64,000 nucleotides of DNA. Source: Chloroflexota bacterium (lineage in GTDB: Bacteria > Chloroflexota > Dehalococcoidia > JACPQD01). The notes beneath the pieces are model-generated. The model was not told the DNA's origin and did not search any database. It saw only the letters and a list, made by a program, of their open reading frames with translations. The position numbers were made by a program, and so were the translations under genes. The stretch is taken from assembly GCA_016190665.1 (NCBI GenBank), contig JACPQD010000009.1, forward strand, positions 1 through 64,000. Reading direction: 5' to 3'. The stretch's first letter is position 1. Every line of letters starts with the position of its first letter. Shown piece after piece: positions 1 through 8,798 of the stretch.

Positions 1-3000
1 CCCAGTAGCCCCTCCCCCTCTCGACATCCTTGAAACCAATGCCGCCCGGCTTGGCCATCTCCCAGCCTAGGATCGGGTTATAACGATACAGCGTCGTCCA
101 TTTGCCGGAGAGGGAGGCGAGGTAGGTGTCCACCGGCATGGCCGCCAGCGACGAGGTGAACCCTATAGCGTTCATCCCCTCCTCCAGGGCGTAGGACGGC
201 GGAGGAGTCAGCGGGTCCACGGGCGCGGGACGCAAGGTGAGGACCGTACGCTCCTCCGCCCATACCCAGTACCCTTTGCCATCGGCGATTTGGGTCAGCA
301 GGCCAAACCAGATCCCATCGCCCCGGTTGGCGCTCAGCCAGCCGCCGTTCTGGAAGGCGAGCACCTTAGTGACGCCCGGGTTTTGGGCGAAGACGGCGCC
401 GACCGATGGGTCCCGCTGCGGAGAGGAGACGGAGATGAAGTTCCAGCCCATATCCAACTGGATCTGGCCCACGCCCGGCACCGGCGGGACCGTGGCCGTC
501 GGCGTAGGCGTGGCAGTGGGAGAACCCCCTCGCACCGTGAAGGTCAGCGTAATGGTGTCTCCGAACCCGCTGCTGCCCCGGTACATCCGGTAGTGGTAGG
601 TATACGTGCCCGGGTTGGCGCTGGCCGTCAGCGCCCAGGTCCAAGAGCAGCTCTCGCCCGGCAGCAGCCCGTCGCAGCCGCCGGAGCTCCGGTCGCCGAG
701 TTCGCCCCTCGTTCCCGTCTCCACCTCCTTGAGCACATAGCCCTGGCTGGCCCACCAGGAGGTGCTGCCAGTGTTCAGGAACTTGAGGACGAAGTCCTGC
801 TGCTGCCCGGGGTCCAGCGTGAAGTTGAGGGGACCCGATAACGCCCTGGCGTTATCTCCGGCGCCAGGGGAAGAGGTGGCCGTAGGGGTGGGCGTGAATG
901 TCGGTGTTGGCGTGGGCGTGCACGTGGGAGGGAACATCTCGCGGAAGTAGGCGTAAATCGTCTTGTTCGAGTCCATGGTTATGGTCAGGGGGTTGGCGCT
1001 ACCTGAGGCATCACCGCCCCATCCGGTGAAGGTCCAGTAAGGGGTCGGATTGCAGGCATAGGGTCCCCAGGTGGCGACCGTGAGCGTGACCTGGGTCCCG
1101 GAGGCGTGCTTCCCATCGGCGCCAGGCGTAGGAGATGCGGACACTTGTCCGCCGTAGACGGGTTGCCTCTGAATGGTCAACGTGAATCTGGCTGATGCTG
1201 GGACCGTACTGGTGGGCGTGGGTGTCGATGTGGGTGTGGCTGTTATCGTGGCGGTGGGTGTGCAAGGCGGCGGAATCGACGGAGGCGTGTTGTACATGTG
1301 CCACCTGTTGTTGCTTTCGTCGCTTTCGGCGACCTCGTTCAGGGCATCCACCGTAACGTCGGTCAGCCCACCGAAGCCCTTGAACCATACCGACGTGCTT
1401 TGGCCCGCGGCCAGACCTGGGACGGTCTGCCGCGCCTGGTTCAAGTCCACGACGAAGCGCCCCGCGTCAGCTCCTCCAATATTGGCGATCCCCACGCGAG
1501 TACCATATTGGCAGTTATCGTCCGTGATAGAGAGGCTTATCAATTTAAGATCCGGCAGCGGGCCGAAGGGCGTCGCTGTCGCCGAGGGCGTACGAGTAGC
1601 GGTGGCGCTCGCCGTGGGCGTGGCAGTGCCCGTGGCCGTTAGCGTTGGCGTCACCGTAGGCGTCGGCGTGGGAGTGGGCGTTGCCGTGGCCGTCGGCGTT
1701 GAGGTGGCGCCGGTCGTCGGCGTGGGCGTTGGCGTGGCGCCCCGGAGGTCTACGGTGTCAGAATAGATGCCCGATACATTTCCGGCCGCGTCCTTGAACT
1801 GGACATAGACCTTCTTTGTGCCGTCGCCCGGGGTGAGGGCCCACGTCTTGCTCGTGGCGTAGGGCTCCCAGGCGTTCCAGTTGTTTCCGTCGTTGCTCAA
1901 ACGCATCTGGGCCACCGTCCCGCTGTTGTCGGTCGCGGACAGGGTGAGGGGCACCGAAGTTGAGCTGGTGGTGGCCGCCCCGCCGTTGATGGTGATGGAG
2001 CCGGTGGGGGCGATGGAATCCGTAGTGATGGTTGCGGTCTTGGAATCACTGCCCGCAGGGCCGGTCACCGAGTGGGTGGCCGTGAATACGTTATACGCCG
2101 CGTAGGTATGCCAGGCGCTCCTCTCGCCGCTCATTCCGCCATCGCCGAAGTTCCAGGCCCAGCTTGTGGCGCCGATAGACATATCGGTGAACCACACCAT
2201 GAGCGGCGGGTTGCCGCTGACGGGCAGGGCGGCGAACCAGGCGGCGGGTTTGGTCGGTCCGCTGTACCAGGCGCCCTTGCCGGGATCGTAGCCCCTTGTT
2301 GTGGGCGCCGCGCTGGCAAACCAGGTGACGGTGGCGTTAGCGATCGTCAAGCTCGACACAAAGCTACTGCCGATGTAGTCGGACCCATCCTGCCAGCGCT
2401 GCACCGAGGCGGCATACACGGAGTAATAGACCCGATCTCCTGATCGCCAGGCCACCACGCCGCTCGTGTTAGTCAGCCACGAGACGAAGGTGGTGCTGCC
2501 CACGTAGGTGGACCCATCTTGCCATCGGTGCAGTGAGGGATCGAAGGTGGTGTAGTAGACACGGTCCGCCGAGCGCCAGTTCACGACGCCGTCTTTATTG
2601 GTCAGCACGTCGACGCTGGTGGAGCCGCCCACGTAGGTTGACCCATCCTGCCACCGCTGCGCCGATGGATCGTAAGTGGTGTAATAGACCCGATCTCCGG
2701 CGCGCCAGACCACCACGCCGATGGTATTGGTAAACCAGGAAACAAAAGTGGAGCTGCCTACATAGGTGGACCCATCCTGCCAGCGGTGCAACGCGGGATC
2801 ATATACGGTGTAATAGACCCGATCTCCCGACCGCCACTTTACGACCCCGTTTACGTTGGTCAAGAGGTCCACGCTGGAGCTGCCCACGTAGGTCGAGGAC
2901 TCCACCCACTTGTTCTGCGTCAGATCGTAGACCTTATAGTAGACGCGGGAGTTGGCAACCCAAGTCTGCGCCTCCCAATAGGGCGGGGGCCAGTAGGCGA

Positions 3001-3100
3001 AGGAATGATTGGCCCCGAAGAGGGTCAGCAAGAACAACGCGGCGATGATTGCGGGCCTGTGGAGAGCCAGGGCGTGCCACCAGGTGCGTACCCTACTCAT
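1..3100 (-). CDS. Secreted multidomain repeat protein (PKD, CARDB-like, NBR1-like modules), 3' end cut by window
   Basis: Reading the minus strand from ATG at 3100 gives one open frame of 1033 codons to the window edge. The paralogue at 3224-6649 suggests only about 11 codons are missing. An AGGAGG ribosome site lies 9 bases upstream. Residues 1-35 look like a signal peptide (hydrophobic 18-30, possible cut after SFA). Residues ~52-260 hold five ~43-residue repeats, each with RVYYxxYD, RWQDGSxYVGS and a Trp-rich end. A PKD-like domain (WNFGDG near 317) and an Ig-like domain follow. After Thr-Pro linkers come a CARDB-like domain, an InlB-repeat-like segment, an NBR1-type Ig domain and a C-terminal domain containing GWNFISV and DGKGYWV. 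The last two modules match the neighbouring protease closely. It is probably a cell-surface or exported binding protein; its ligand is unknown. Confidence 0.8.
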   Translation of the reverse strand, partial: MSRVRTWWHALALHRPAIIAALFLLTLFGANHSFAYWPPPYWEAQTWVANSRVYYKVYDLTQNKWVESSTYVGSSSVDLLTNVNGVVKWRSGDRVYYTVYDPALHRWQDGSTYVGSSTFVSWFTNTIGVVVWRAGDRVYYTTYDPSAQRWQDGSTYVGGSTSVDVLTNKDGVVNWRSADRVYYTTFDPSLHRWQDGSTYVGSTTFVSWLTNTSGVVAWRSGDRVYYSVYAASVQRWQDGSDYIGSSFVSSLTIANATVTWFASAAPTTRGYDPGKGAWYSGPTKPAAWFAALPVSGNPPLMVWFTDMSIGATSWAWNFGDGGMSGERSAWHTYAAYNVFTATHSVTGPAGSDSKTATITTDSIAPTGSITINGGAATTSSTSVPLTLSATDNSGTVAQMRLSNDGNNWNAWEPYATSKTWALTPGDGTKKVYVQFKDAAGNVSGIYSDTVDLRGATPTPTPTTGATSTPTATATPTPTPTPTVTPTLTATGTATPTASATATRTPSATATPFGPLPDLKLISLSITDDNCQYGTRVGIANIGGADAGRFVVDLNQARQTVPGLAAGQSTSVWFKGFGGLTDVTVDALNEVAESDESNNRWHMYNTPPSIPPPCTPTATITATPTSTPTPTSTVPASARFTLTIQRQPVYGGQVSASPTPGADGKHASGTQVTLTVATWGPYACNPTPYWTFTGWGGDASGSANPLTITMDSNKTIYAYFREMFPPTCTPTPTPTFTPTPTATSSPGAGDNARALSGPLNFTLDPGQQQDFVLKFLNTGSTSWWASQGYVLKEVETGTRGELGDRSSGGCDGLLPGESCSWTWALTASANPGTYTYHYRMYRGSSGFGDTITLTFTVRGGSPTATPTPTATVPPVPGVGQIQLDMGWNFISVSSPQRDPSVGAVFAQNPGVTKVLAFQNGGWLSANRGDGIWFGLLTQIADGKGYWVWAEERTVLTLRPAPVDPLTPPPSYALEEGMNAIGFTSSLAAMPVDTYLASLSGKWTTLYRYNPILGWEMAKPGGIGFKDVERGRGYW

Positions 3101-3223
3101 GATGTGCGCCTCCTGTCCCTGGGTGGGATTCTCCCCTCGGTCTGCCCCAGCGAGTTGTGGCGGACGTGTCTCTCCGCCGGGGCTCATCTCTCCGCTGCCA
3201 GGGGCCGACACGGGACGTGGCCC

Positions 3224-6200
3224 CTACGGCACCAGCATTCCCGCGGCGCTGAGATATAGCCAGTAAGCCTTCCCCCGCTGGACCTCGCCGAAGCCCAGGC
3301 CCCCCGGCCGGGCCACCTGCCACCCGGTGGCCGGGTCGTACCGGTACAGGGATATCCACCTGTTCTTCAGGCTGGCCAGGTAGCTGTCCACGGGCATCGC
3401 TGCCAGAGAGGACGTGTAGCCTATCATGCTCCACCCTTCTTGCAGCGGGTATGAAGGAGGCGGGGTCATTGGATCGACGGGTTTGGGGCGCAAGCTCAGG
3501 GTGGCTGGCGAGCTGCTGTAGACCCAGTACCCTTTGCCATCGGATATTTGAGCCAGAGGGCCGCTCCACCCATCCGGGCCGCGCAGGGCGCTCACCCAGT
3601 TGCCATCCTGGAAGGCATTGACCCTGGTTACGGACGGATTGTAGGCGAAAACGGCGCCAAGGGATGGGTCTAGCTGGGGCCCGGGCACCGAGATGAAGTT
3701 CCACCCTTCGGCTAGCTGCAACTGGCTGGCGGCCGCTCCGCTGGGAGTCGACGTTGGTGTCGGCGTCACCGTCCTCGTTATCTCGGGAGGTGATGGCGGC
3801 GGAAGCACGGCGGTGCCGGTGGGGATGGGCGTCGGGGTGAAAGTAGGAGTGAGGCCGGCCGTCGCGGGAATCATGGTGTACAGGATGTCCCAGTTGCCCG
3901 CCGCATTATCATCCCACACGACGTGTATATTGCCTCGCTGATCGGCGGCCACCGCCGGGTCTTCGGACCTTCCGGCATTCTGAGATAGGTTCACTGTCGT
4001 GGACCATCCCGATTCCGACCGGGACCAGCGGCGGTGGAGGATTTCGGTGTTGCCTGGCGTCTTGTCATACCAGACGACAAAGACATTGCCGGAGGCGTCG
4101 ACGGCAACTGCTGGATATGATGACTCCCCGCTATTCTGGGAGAGGTTTTCTGTCGATGACCAGGCACTGCCATTCCAGCGGCGGTAGAGAATTTCGTAGG
4201 CGTCCTGCCACGCCACATGCATGTTGCCAGAGGCGTCCAAGGCTACCGCAGGGTACGCCGAGGGACTGCCGTTTTGGGAGAGGTTTTCAACTGGAGACCA
4301 GGCGGTGCCGTTCCAGCGACGATAAGAGATTTCCCAGTTGCCCGACGTATTATCGTCCCACACGACGTGGATGTTCCCCCGGGGATCAGCGGCCACCACC
4401 GGGTCCTCGGACCTTCCGCTGTTCTGGGACAGGTTCTCTGTCGTTGACCAGGCGCTGCCATTCCAGCGGCGGTAGAGGATCTCGGTATTACCCGACGTAT
4501 TGTCATACCATACGACGTGGACATTCCCGGCGCCGACAGCAGCTACCGCTGGATACGATGACTCCCCGCTATTCTGGGATAGGTTTTCTGTCGCCGACCA
4601 TCCACCTCCCGCGGACCAGCGGCGGTAGAGGATTTCGTAGTTGCCCGATGTCTTGTCCCACCACGCAACGTGAACGTTGCCGGAGGCGTCGGTGGCCACC
4701 GCCGGGTCCTCGGACCTTCCGCTGTTCTGGGACAGGTTCTCGGTGGGTGACCATGCGCTGCCGCTCCAGCGGCGGTAGAAGATTTCCAGGTTGCCCGACG
4801 TGTTATCCAACCAGGCGACATGGACATTGCCGGAAACGTCGGTGGCTACCGCCGGATAGGAGGATTCACCGCTATTCTGGGAAAGGTTAGTCACGTTGGT
4901 TGGGACGCCCGTCGCCGTGGGCGTAGCTGTAGGCGTTGGCGAGATTGAAATCGATCCCCGCACGGTCCAGGTGACAGAGATGGTGTCCCCGAAGCCCACA
5001 TCGCCGCGATACATGCGGTAGCGGTATCCGTAGGAGCCAGGAGTCGTGCCAGCCTTCACCCACCAGTTCCACGAGCAATCGCCCCCAGGCTGAAGTCCAT
5101 CGCAACTGCCCAGGTTGCCTGTTGTTCCTCGCTCCACGTTCTTGACCGCGTAGCCCTCGCTGGAACGCCAGGTGGTGGCGCCGGTGTTTTTGAACTTGAG
5201 GACAAAATCGACCCTCTGCTCCGGGTCCAGCGTGTAGTTGAACGGACCGGTGAGCGCCTGGGCGTTGTCAGCGCCGGAGGGCGGCGAAACGGACGTACCT
5301 GTTGGCGAGGGTGTCGGTGTACGCGTGGCCGTTGGCGTGAGCGTGCGCGTTGCAGTTGGCGTAGCCGTCGGGCTGATGGCTCGCCCCCCCGCTTTGACCA
5401 GGGCCGCATAGGCGTTGATCCTGCCGCGGCCATAACCAAGCATTCCCGGGTACTGGTCATCGGATGTGCCAACGATGATATCGCCTACTTCCCGGTTCGT
5501 CAAACTCGGCTTCACCGACCAGATGAGGCCCGCCAGGGCGCTCACGTGGGGGGCGGCGAAAGAGGTGCCGGACCCCGATGTGTAGCCCCCTCCGGCCCGC
5601 AGGCCATAAACGGACTGTCCGGGCGCCACGACGTCCACCGTGCTGTTTCGCGTCGAATGGTCAGCCAGGCGATCCTCCGCTGTGGTGGAGCCGACGCCCA
5701 GCACATTGGCGTAGGCGGCCGGATACTCTATCTGGCCGGAGCTGGTGCAATCGGAGCTTGCCCCCCTGCCGCAGTTGCCCGCCGCGGCCACGATCAAGAC
5801 GCCTTTGCTCCAGGCGTAGTCGATGGCTGAGCTCTCCGTGGTTGAGCTTCGGGGGCTGCCCAGGCTCAGGTTGAGGACCTTGGCTCCGTTGTTTGCCGCG
5901 TTGGCGATAGCACTGGCCACCGCTGAGACGGGTAATGTCCCCGTGGCGGGGTTTTCCTCCTTGTACATGACGACCCTGACGCCCGGCGCGATGCTGGCCA
6001 CTCCTATGCTATTGTTGGTCTCGGCGGCGATGATGCCCGCGACGAAGGTGCCATGCCCCGCCGAGTCGGACACATCGTAGTTCCCGGAGACATAGTTATA
6101 GCCCGACGAGCGGTACACAGGCGAATCGGCGTGATTCAAGTCAAGTCCGCTATCGACGATCGCCACCCTCACGTCGGAACTGCCCCGCGAGATCTCCCAG

Positions 6201-6649
6201 GCTTCGGGCATGTTGATAATACGGAGGTTCCACTGACGGTCCGCGTAGTAAGGGTCGTTGGGTGTGAAAACCGAACGCCGGAGGAGGTTGGGCTCGGCAT
6301 ACTCAACCAGGCTGCTGGCAGACAGTTTGGCGACAGCCTGCATCTCTTGACCTTCGGCCACGGACAGGATGCGGACATCCAGCTCGTCGATGCGCTGTTG
6401 CTCCTTCATTCCGTGGCTGGCCGTCAGAGCGGTGATAGCCCCCGCTAAGGTCGAAGGCTTGAACTTGACGAGGACCTGGCCGGGAACAAAGTCGCCCGGC
6501 GCCAGAGGTACGGCCTTAGTGGGCGCGCCAGCCGTCCAGTCCGGGGGTTGCGCGGCGGGGAGCTCTGACGGGAACCAGAAGAGAGCAATAACAAGAGCAG
6601 CCAAACTTAGCAGAAGGGCGCGCTTGAGCATCTTACCTGTCTCGGACAT
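3224..6649 (-). CDS. Secreted subtilisin-like (S8) serine protease with beta-propeller-like repeats
   Basis: A 1141-residue exported serine protease. The chosen ATG at 6649 has GGGAGG just upstream; a longer frame from 6805 would start inside the promoter. Residues 7-27 form a signal segment, and ~55-125 resemble an S8 propeptide (VLVKFKP). The catalytic domain is complete: Asp166 (VAIVDSG), His199 (GHGT), Asn292 (AAGN), Ser363 (GTSFAAPH). After a Thr-Pro linker comes an NBR1-like Ig domain with a Cys pair. About seven ~50-residue repeats follow (NLSQNSG, YPAVA, GNVHVVW, EILYRRW), resembling BNR/sialidase-type propeller blades. The C-terminal ~170 residues are shared with the protein at 1-3100. 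It probably degrades extracellular protein; the repeats may bind substrate or surface polymer. Confidence 0.9.
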   Translation of the reverse strand: MSETGKMLKRALLLSLAALVIALFWFPSELPAAQPPDWTAGAPTKAVPLAPGDFVPGQVLVKFKPSTLAGAITALTASHGMKEQQRIDELDVRILSVAEGQEMQAVAKLSASSLVEYAEPNLLRRSVFTPNDPYYADRQWNLRIINMPEAWEISRGSSDVRVAIVDSGLDLNHADSPVYRSSGYNYVSGNYDVSDSAGHGTFVAGIIAAETNNSIGVASIAPGVRVVMYKEENPATGTLPVSAVASAIANAANNGAKVLNLSLGSPRSSTTESSAIDYAWSKGVLIVAAAGNCGRGASSDCTSSGQIEYPAAYANVLGVGSTTAEDRLADHSTRNSTVDVVAPGQSVYGLRAGGGYTSGSGTSFAAPHVSALAGLIWSVKPSLTNREVGDIIVGTSDDQYPGMLGYGRGRINAYAALVKAGGRAISPTATPTATRTLTPTATRTPTPSPTGTSVSPPSGADNAQALTGPFNYTLDPEQRVDFVLKFKNTGATTWRSSEGYAVKNVERGTTGNLGSCDGLQPGGDCSWNWWVKAGTTPGSYGYRYRMYRGDVGFGDTISVTWTVRGSISISPTPTATPTATGVPTNVTNLSQNSGESSYPAVATDVSGNVHVAWLDNTSGNLEIFYRRWSGSAWSPTENLSQNSGRSEDPAVATDASGNVHVAWWDKTSGNYEILYRRWSAGGGWSATENLSQNSGESSYPAVAAVGAGNVHVVWYDNTSGNTEILYRRWNGSAWSTTENLSQNSGRSEDPVVAADPRGNIHVVWDDNTSGNWEISYRRWNGTAWSPVENLSQNGSPSAYPAVALDASGNMHVAWQDAYEILYRRWNGSAWSSTENLSQNSGESSYPAVAVDASGNVFVVWYDKTPGNTEILHRRWSRSESGWSTTVNLSQNAGRSEDPAVAADQRGNIHVVWDDNAAGNWDILYTMIPATAGLTPTFTPTPIPTGTAVLPPPSPPEITRTVTPTPTSTPSGAAASQLQLAEGWNFISVPGPQLDPSLGAVFAYNPSVTRVNAFQDGNWVSALRGPDGWSGPLAQISDGKGYWVYSSSPATLSLRPKPVDPMTPPPSYPLQEGWSMIGYTSSLAAMPVDSYLASLKNRWISLYRYDPATGWQVARPGGLGFGEVQRGKAYWLYLSAAGMLVP

Positions 6650-6699
6650 ATTCCTCCCCCCTCGACTCTGAGCGGCAGTCCCCTCGCTCATCTCCAGAA

Positions 6700-6740
6700 G
6701 CGCATGCCGATCCCCCTCGTTCGATCGGATCGGCATGCGC
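6700..6740 (-). promoter_or_regulatory. Perfect 14-bp hairpin in the protease leader
   Basis: GCGCATGCCGATCC (6700-6713) pairs exactly with GGATCGGCATGCGC (6727-6740) across a 13-base loop. It sits in the ~150-base leader between the promoter and the start codon at 6649. It has no T-run, so it looks more like an mRNA-stability or control element, or a protein-binding palindrome, than a terminator. Confidence 0.55.
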
Positions 6741-6804
6741 CAATGAACTACCCCGTATTGCTCTCTTAAGCTAACCCGGGCCGGGACCCGCGAAACATTT
6801 CTCA

Positions 6805-6832
6805 ATTATATAGCGGGGCTGAGATAAGTCAA
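6805..6832 (-). promoter_or_regulatory. Sigma-70-type promoter for the secreted protease
   Basis: On the minus strand TTGACT (6827-6832) and TATAAT (6805-6810) are separated by 16 bases. Transcription would start near 6798 and run through the leader hairpin into the gene starting at 6649. Confidence 0.75.
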
Positions 6833-6913
6833 GGAGAGGAAATCAGGGTGGGGTCTCCTAAAGAGCAGAACCTGACGGGGGCCGGCGCTTTTTCATACCC
6901 GCCCCCTCCGGGA

Positions 6914-7612
6914 TCAAACTCTTCTCTTCTCCCAGCACTTCACGACCCGCTCCGACTCTACCACCTCTCCGAAGCGGCCGGCGATATTGAGCAGGCTGAG
7001 GTCGTGGGCTTCCTTGAACTGGCAGGCGGTGCAGTCACTGAGTAACACGATGTAGTAGTCCTTCATGAAACCATCGCGGGCCGTGGTCTCCACGCAAACG
7101 TTGGTGGCTACGCCGCTCATGATGAGCGTCCTTACCCCTTTGCTCCTCAGAATCAGGTCCAGGTCGGTATCGATGAAGCCGCTGTAGCGGTGCTTGGTGA
7201 CGATAGCCTCACCGGGCAACGGCTTCACTCCAGGGCAGAAATCGGCGCCCCACGAGTTTCTCTGGCACACTGGATACTCGACGTGGCCGCCCTTACCGGC
7301 GCGGCGCATTTGCTCCAGCCAGACATCGGAGAGGTAGATATTTTTTTCGCCGGCGTAGACACTCTGGACATAGACGATGGGCAGGCTGGCCTGGCGAGCC
7401 CTACCGATGAAGGCGATCAGGTTGGGGATCATAGACTGAACGGGCGCTAGATTCCTGCCTTCTTTATCCGCAGAACCGCCCTGACAACAGAAGTCGTTTT
7501 GCATATTCACCACGAGCAGCGCCGTATGGCGGGGGTCGACCTTCTGCTCCAGGGTAGTCAGCATCCTGGCCATGGCGGCCTGGAACTGTCTCTTCATTTC
7601 CTCAGGCTGCAA
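6914..7612 (-). CDS. Isochorismatase-family hydrolase, paralogue A (catalytic Asp replaced by Asn)
   Basis: A cysteine-hydrolase (isochorismatase/nicotinamidase-like) protein of ~232 residues. Such enzymes cleave amides such as nicotinamide or N-carbamoyl compounds, or vinyl ethers, using an Asp-Lys-Cys triad. The Cys is visible in TNVCVETTARDG and the Lys in TKHRYSGF. The usual Asp of VVDxQNDF is Asn here (VVNMQNDF), so activity is in doubt. The TTG start at 7612 has AAGGAAA upstream, lies directly behind the stop of the next gene, and gives an N-terminus matching the paralogue; ATG at 7597 is the alternative. It is a tandem duplicate of the gene at 7615-8349. Confidence 0.85.
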   Translation of the reverse strand: MQPEEMKRQFQAAMARMLTTLEQKVDPRHTALLVVNMQNDFCCQGGSADKEGRNLAPVQSMIPNLIAFIGRARQASLPIVYVQSVYAGEKNIYLSDVWLEQMRRAGKGGHVEYPVCQRNSWGADFCPGVKPLPGEAIVTKHRYSGFIDTDLDLILRSKGVRTLIMSGVATNVCVETTARDGFMKDYYIVLLSDCTACQFKEAHDLSLLNIAGRFGEVVESERVVKCWEKRRV

Positions 7613-7614
7613 GC

Positions 7615-8349
7615 TTACGTTTCCTTTCCGCCTTTGCGCCCCTGCCAGCACTGGATGACCGCTGCGGAATCAGCCACCTGTCCAAAGAAAGAGGCGATAG
7701 TGTCTAGTGTGTTGTTGTGCATGACCTCGCCGCTACCGGTGGCGGTGCAGTCCTCTAGAAACACGACATAATAGTCCTTCATGAAACCGTCGCGGGCCGT
7801 GCTTTCGACACAGACGTTGGTGGCCGTGCCGGTCATGATGAGCGTCCTTATTCCTCTGCTCCTGAGAATGAGGTCGAGGTCGGTATCGATGAAGGCGCTG
7901 TAGCGGTGCTTGTTGACGATGAATTCGCTGGGCTGGGGCTTTATGCCGTCATAGAAATCGCCCTCCCAGGAACCCTTTTCACACACCGAGTACTCCACGT
8001 AGGGCCCTTTCCGCGCCCTTCTGGCCTGCTCCAACCAGACGTCTGAGAGATACCAGTTACTTTGCGAGCTGTAGACATTTTGGATGTAGACGACGGTGAC
8101 GCCCGCTTCCCTGGCTTTGTCGATGAGATGCACGACGCGGGGCACAATGGCCTGGGCTGGCCGTATGTCCCGGCCCTCCTTGTGCACCATCCCTCCTTCG
8201 GCGCAGAAGTCGTTCTGCAAATCGACTACAATCAGGGCCGCGTGGCGCGGCTCGACCTTCTGCTCCAGGGTGGTCAACATTCGCCCCATCGCGGCCTGAA
8301 CCTGCTTCCTCCAACCATCGCCCATGTCGCGTTGCTTCCCCTCGTTCAC
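7615..8349 (-). CDS. Isochorismatase-family hydrolase, paralogue B
   Basis: A 244-residue cysteine hydrolase of the isochorismatase superfamily with the full triad: Asp43 in VVDLQNDF, Lys in NKHRYSAF and Cys in TNVCVESTARDG. The exact substrate cannot be read from sequence; amidase or carbamoylase activity on a small molecule is likely. The GTG start at 8349 overlaps the TGA of the DUF35 gene by four bases (GTGA), which implies translational coupling. It belongs with the thiolase/DUF35 genes in one transcription unit and is very similar to its neighbour A apart from the Asp/Asn difference. Confidence 0.88.
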   Translation of the reverse strand: MNEGKQRDMGDGWRKQVQAAMGRMLTTLEQKVEPRHAALIVVDLQNDFCAEGGMVHKEGRDIRPAQAIVPRVVHLIDKAREAGVTVVYIQNVYSSQSNWYLSDVWLEQARRARKGPYVEYSVCEKGSWEGDFYDGIKPQPSEFIVNKHRYSAFIDTDLDLILRSRGIRTLIMTGTATNVCVESTARDGFMKDYYVVFLEDCTATGSGEVMHNNTLDTIASFFGQVADSAAVIQCWQGRKGGKET

Positions 8350-8795
8350 TGCTCAGCGCGGCGAATTGGCACGAACTTGAAGCCGTACATCCAGTTGGAA
8401 TTGGACTCGCGCTTCTGTTTGCGAAGGACCATGCGGACGGGCATCCCATCGTAGACGTCTTGAGGACTGGTCTCGATGACCTCGCTGAGTATGTGGACGC
8501 CGTCATTGAGCCGGATAACGGCGGGCACGCGCGGCACCTGCTCGGCGTAGCCCATGAGGGCCACCCCCCGAAAGATGTTTTCCCAGTGGCAAAGCACCTC
8601 ACCCTGGTGGGCGCACTCATACTCCTCCATCTCCCGCGAGGCGCAGTGCGGGCAAACGGAACGACGAGGGAACCATATCTCACCGCAGTTGCGGCAACGA
8701 GACCCCACCAGGCGGTACCGGCCGAGTCTCTCACGCCAGGCGCGGACAGTACTATACGTAGCGTGCCGGTAGATCTGCTCCGGAAACTCAGACAT
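8346..8795 (-). CDS. DUF35 Zn-ribbon/OB-fold acyl-CoA-binding protein
   Basis: A 149-residue protein with a zinc ribbon (Cys34, Cys37, Cys48, Cys51; two CxxC knuckles) followed by an OB-fold. In archaea and many bacteria DUF35 proteins bridge a thiolase and an HMG-CoA synthase and help channel the acyl-CoA intermediate. Here it is encoded directly after the thiolase (3-base gap) and the HMG-CoA-synthase-like gene, the same trio as the archaeal complex, so a ternary complex is likely. It has no catalytic residues of its own. Confidence 0.88.
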   Translation of the reverse strand: MSEFPEQIYRHATYSTVRAWRERLGRYRLVGSRCRNCGEIWFPRRSVCPHCASREMEEYECAHQGEVLCHWENIFRGVALMGYAEQVPRVPAVIRLNDGVHILSEVIETSPQDVYDGMPVRMVLRKQKRESNSNWMYGFKFVPIRRAEQ

Positions 8796-8798
8796 TCC

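Noticed and set aside
1173..1766. Plus-strand frame rich in Val-Gly repeats
   Set aside because: It is the mirror of the Thr-Pro linker of the minus-strand exported protein, which has a signal peptide, ribosome site and recognisable domains.
3980..4890. Direct repeats at ~150-base spacing that could suggest a CRISPR-like array
   Set aside because: They encode the ~50-residue propeller-like repeats of the protease; units are too long, diverged and in frame, with no spacers.
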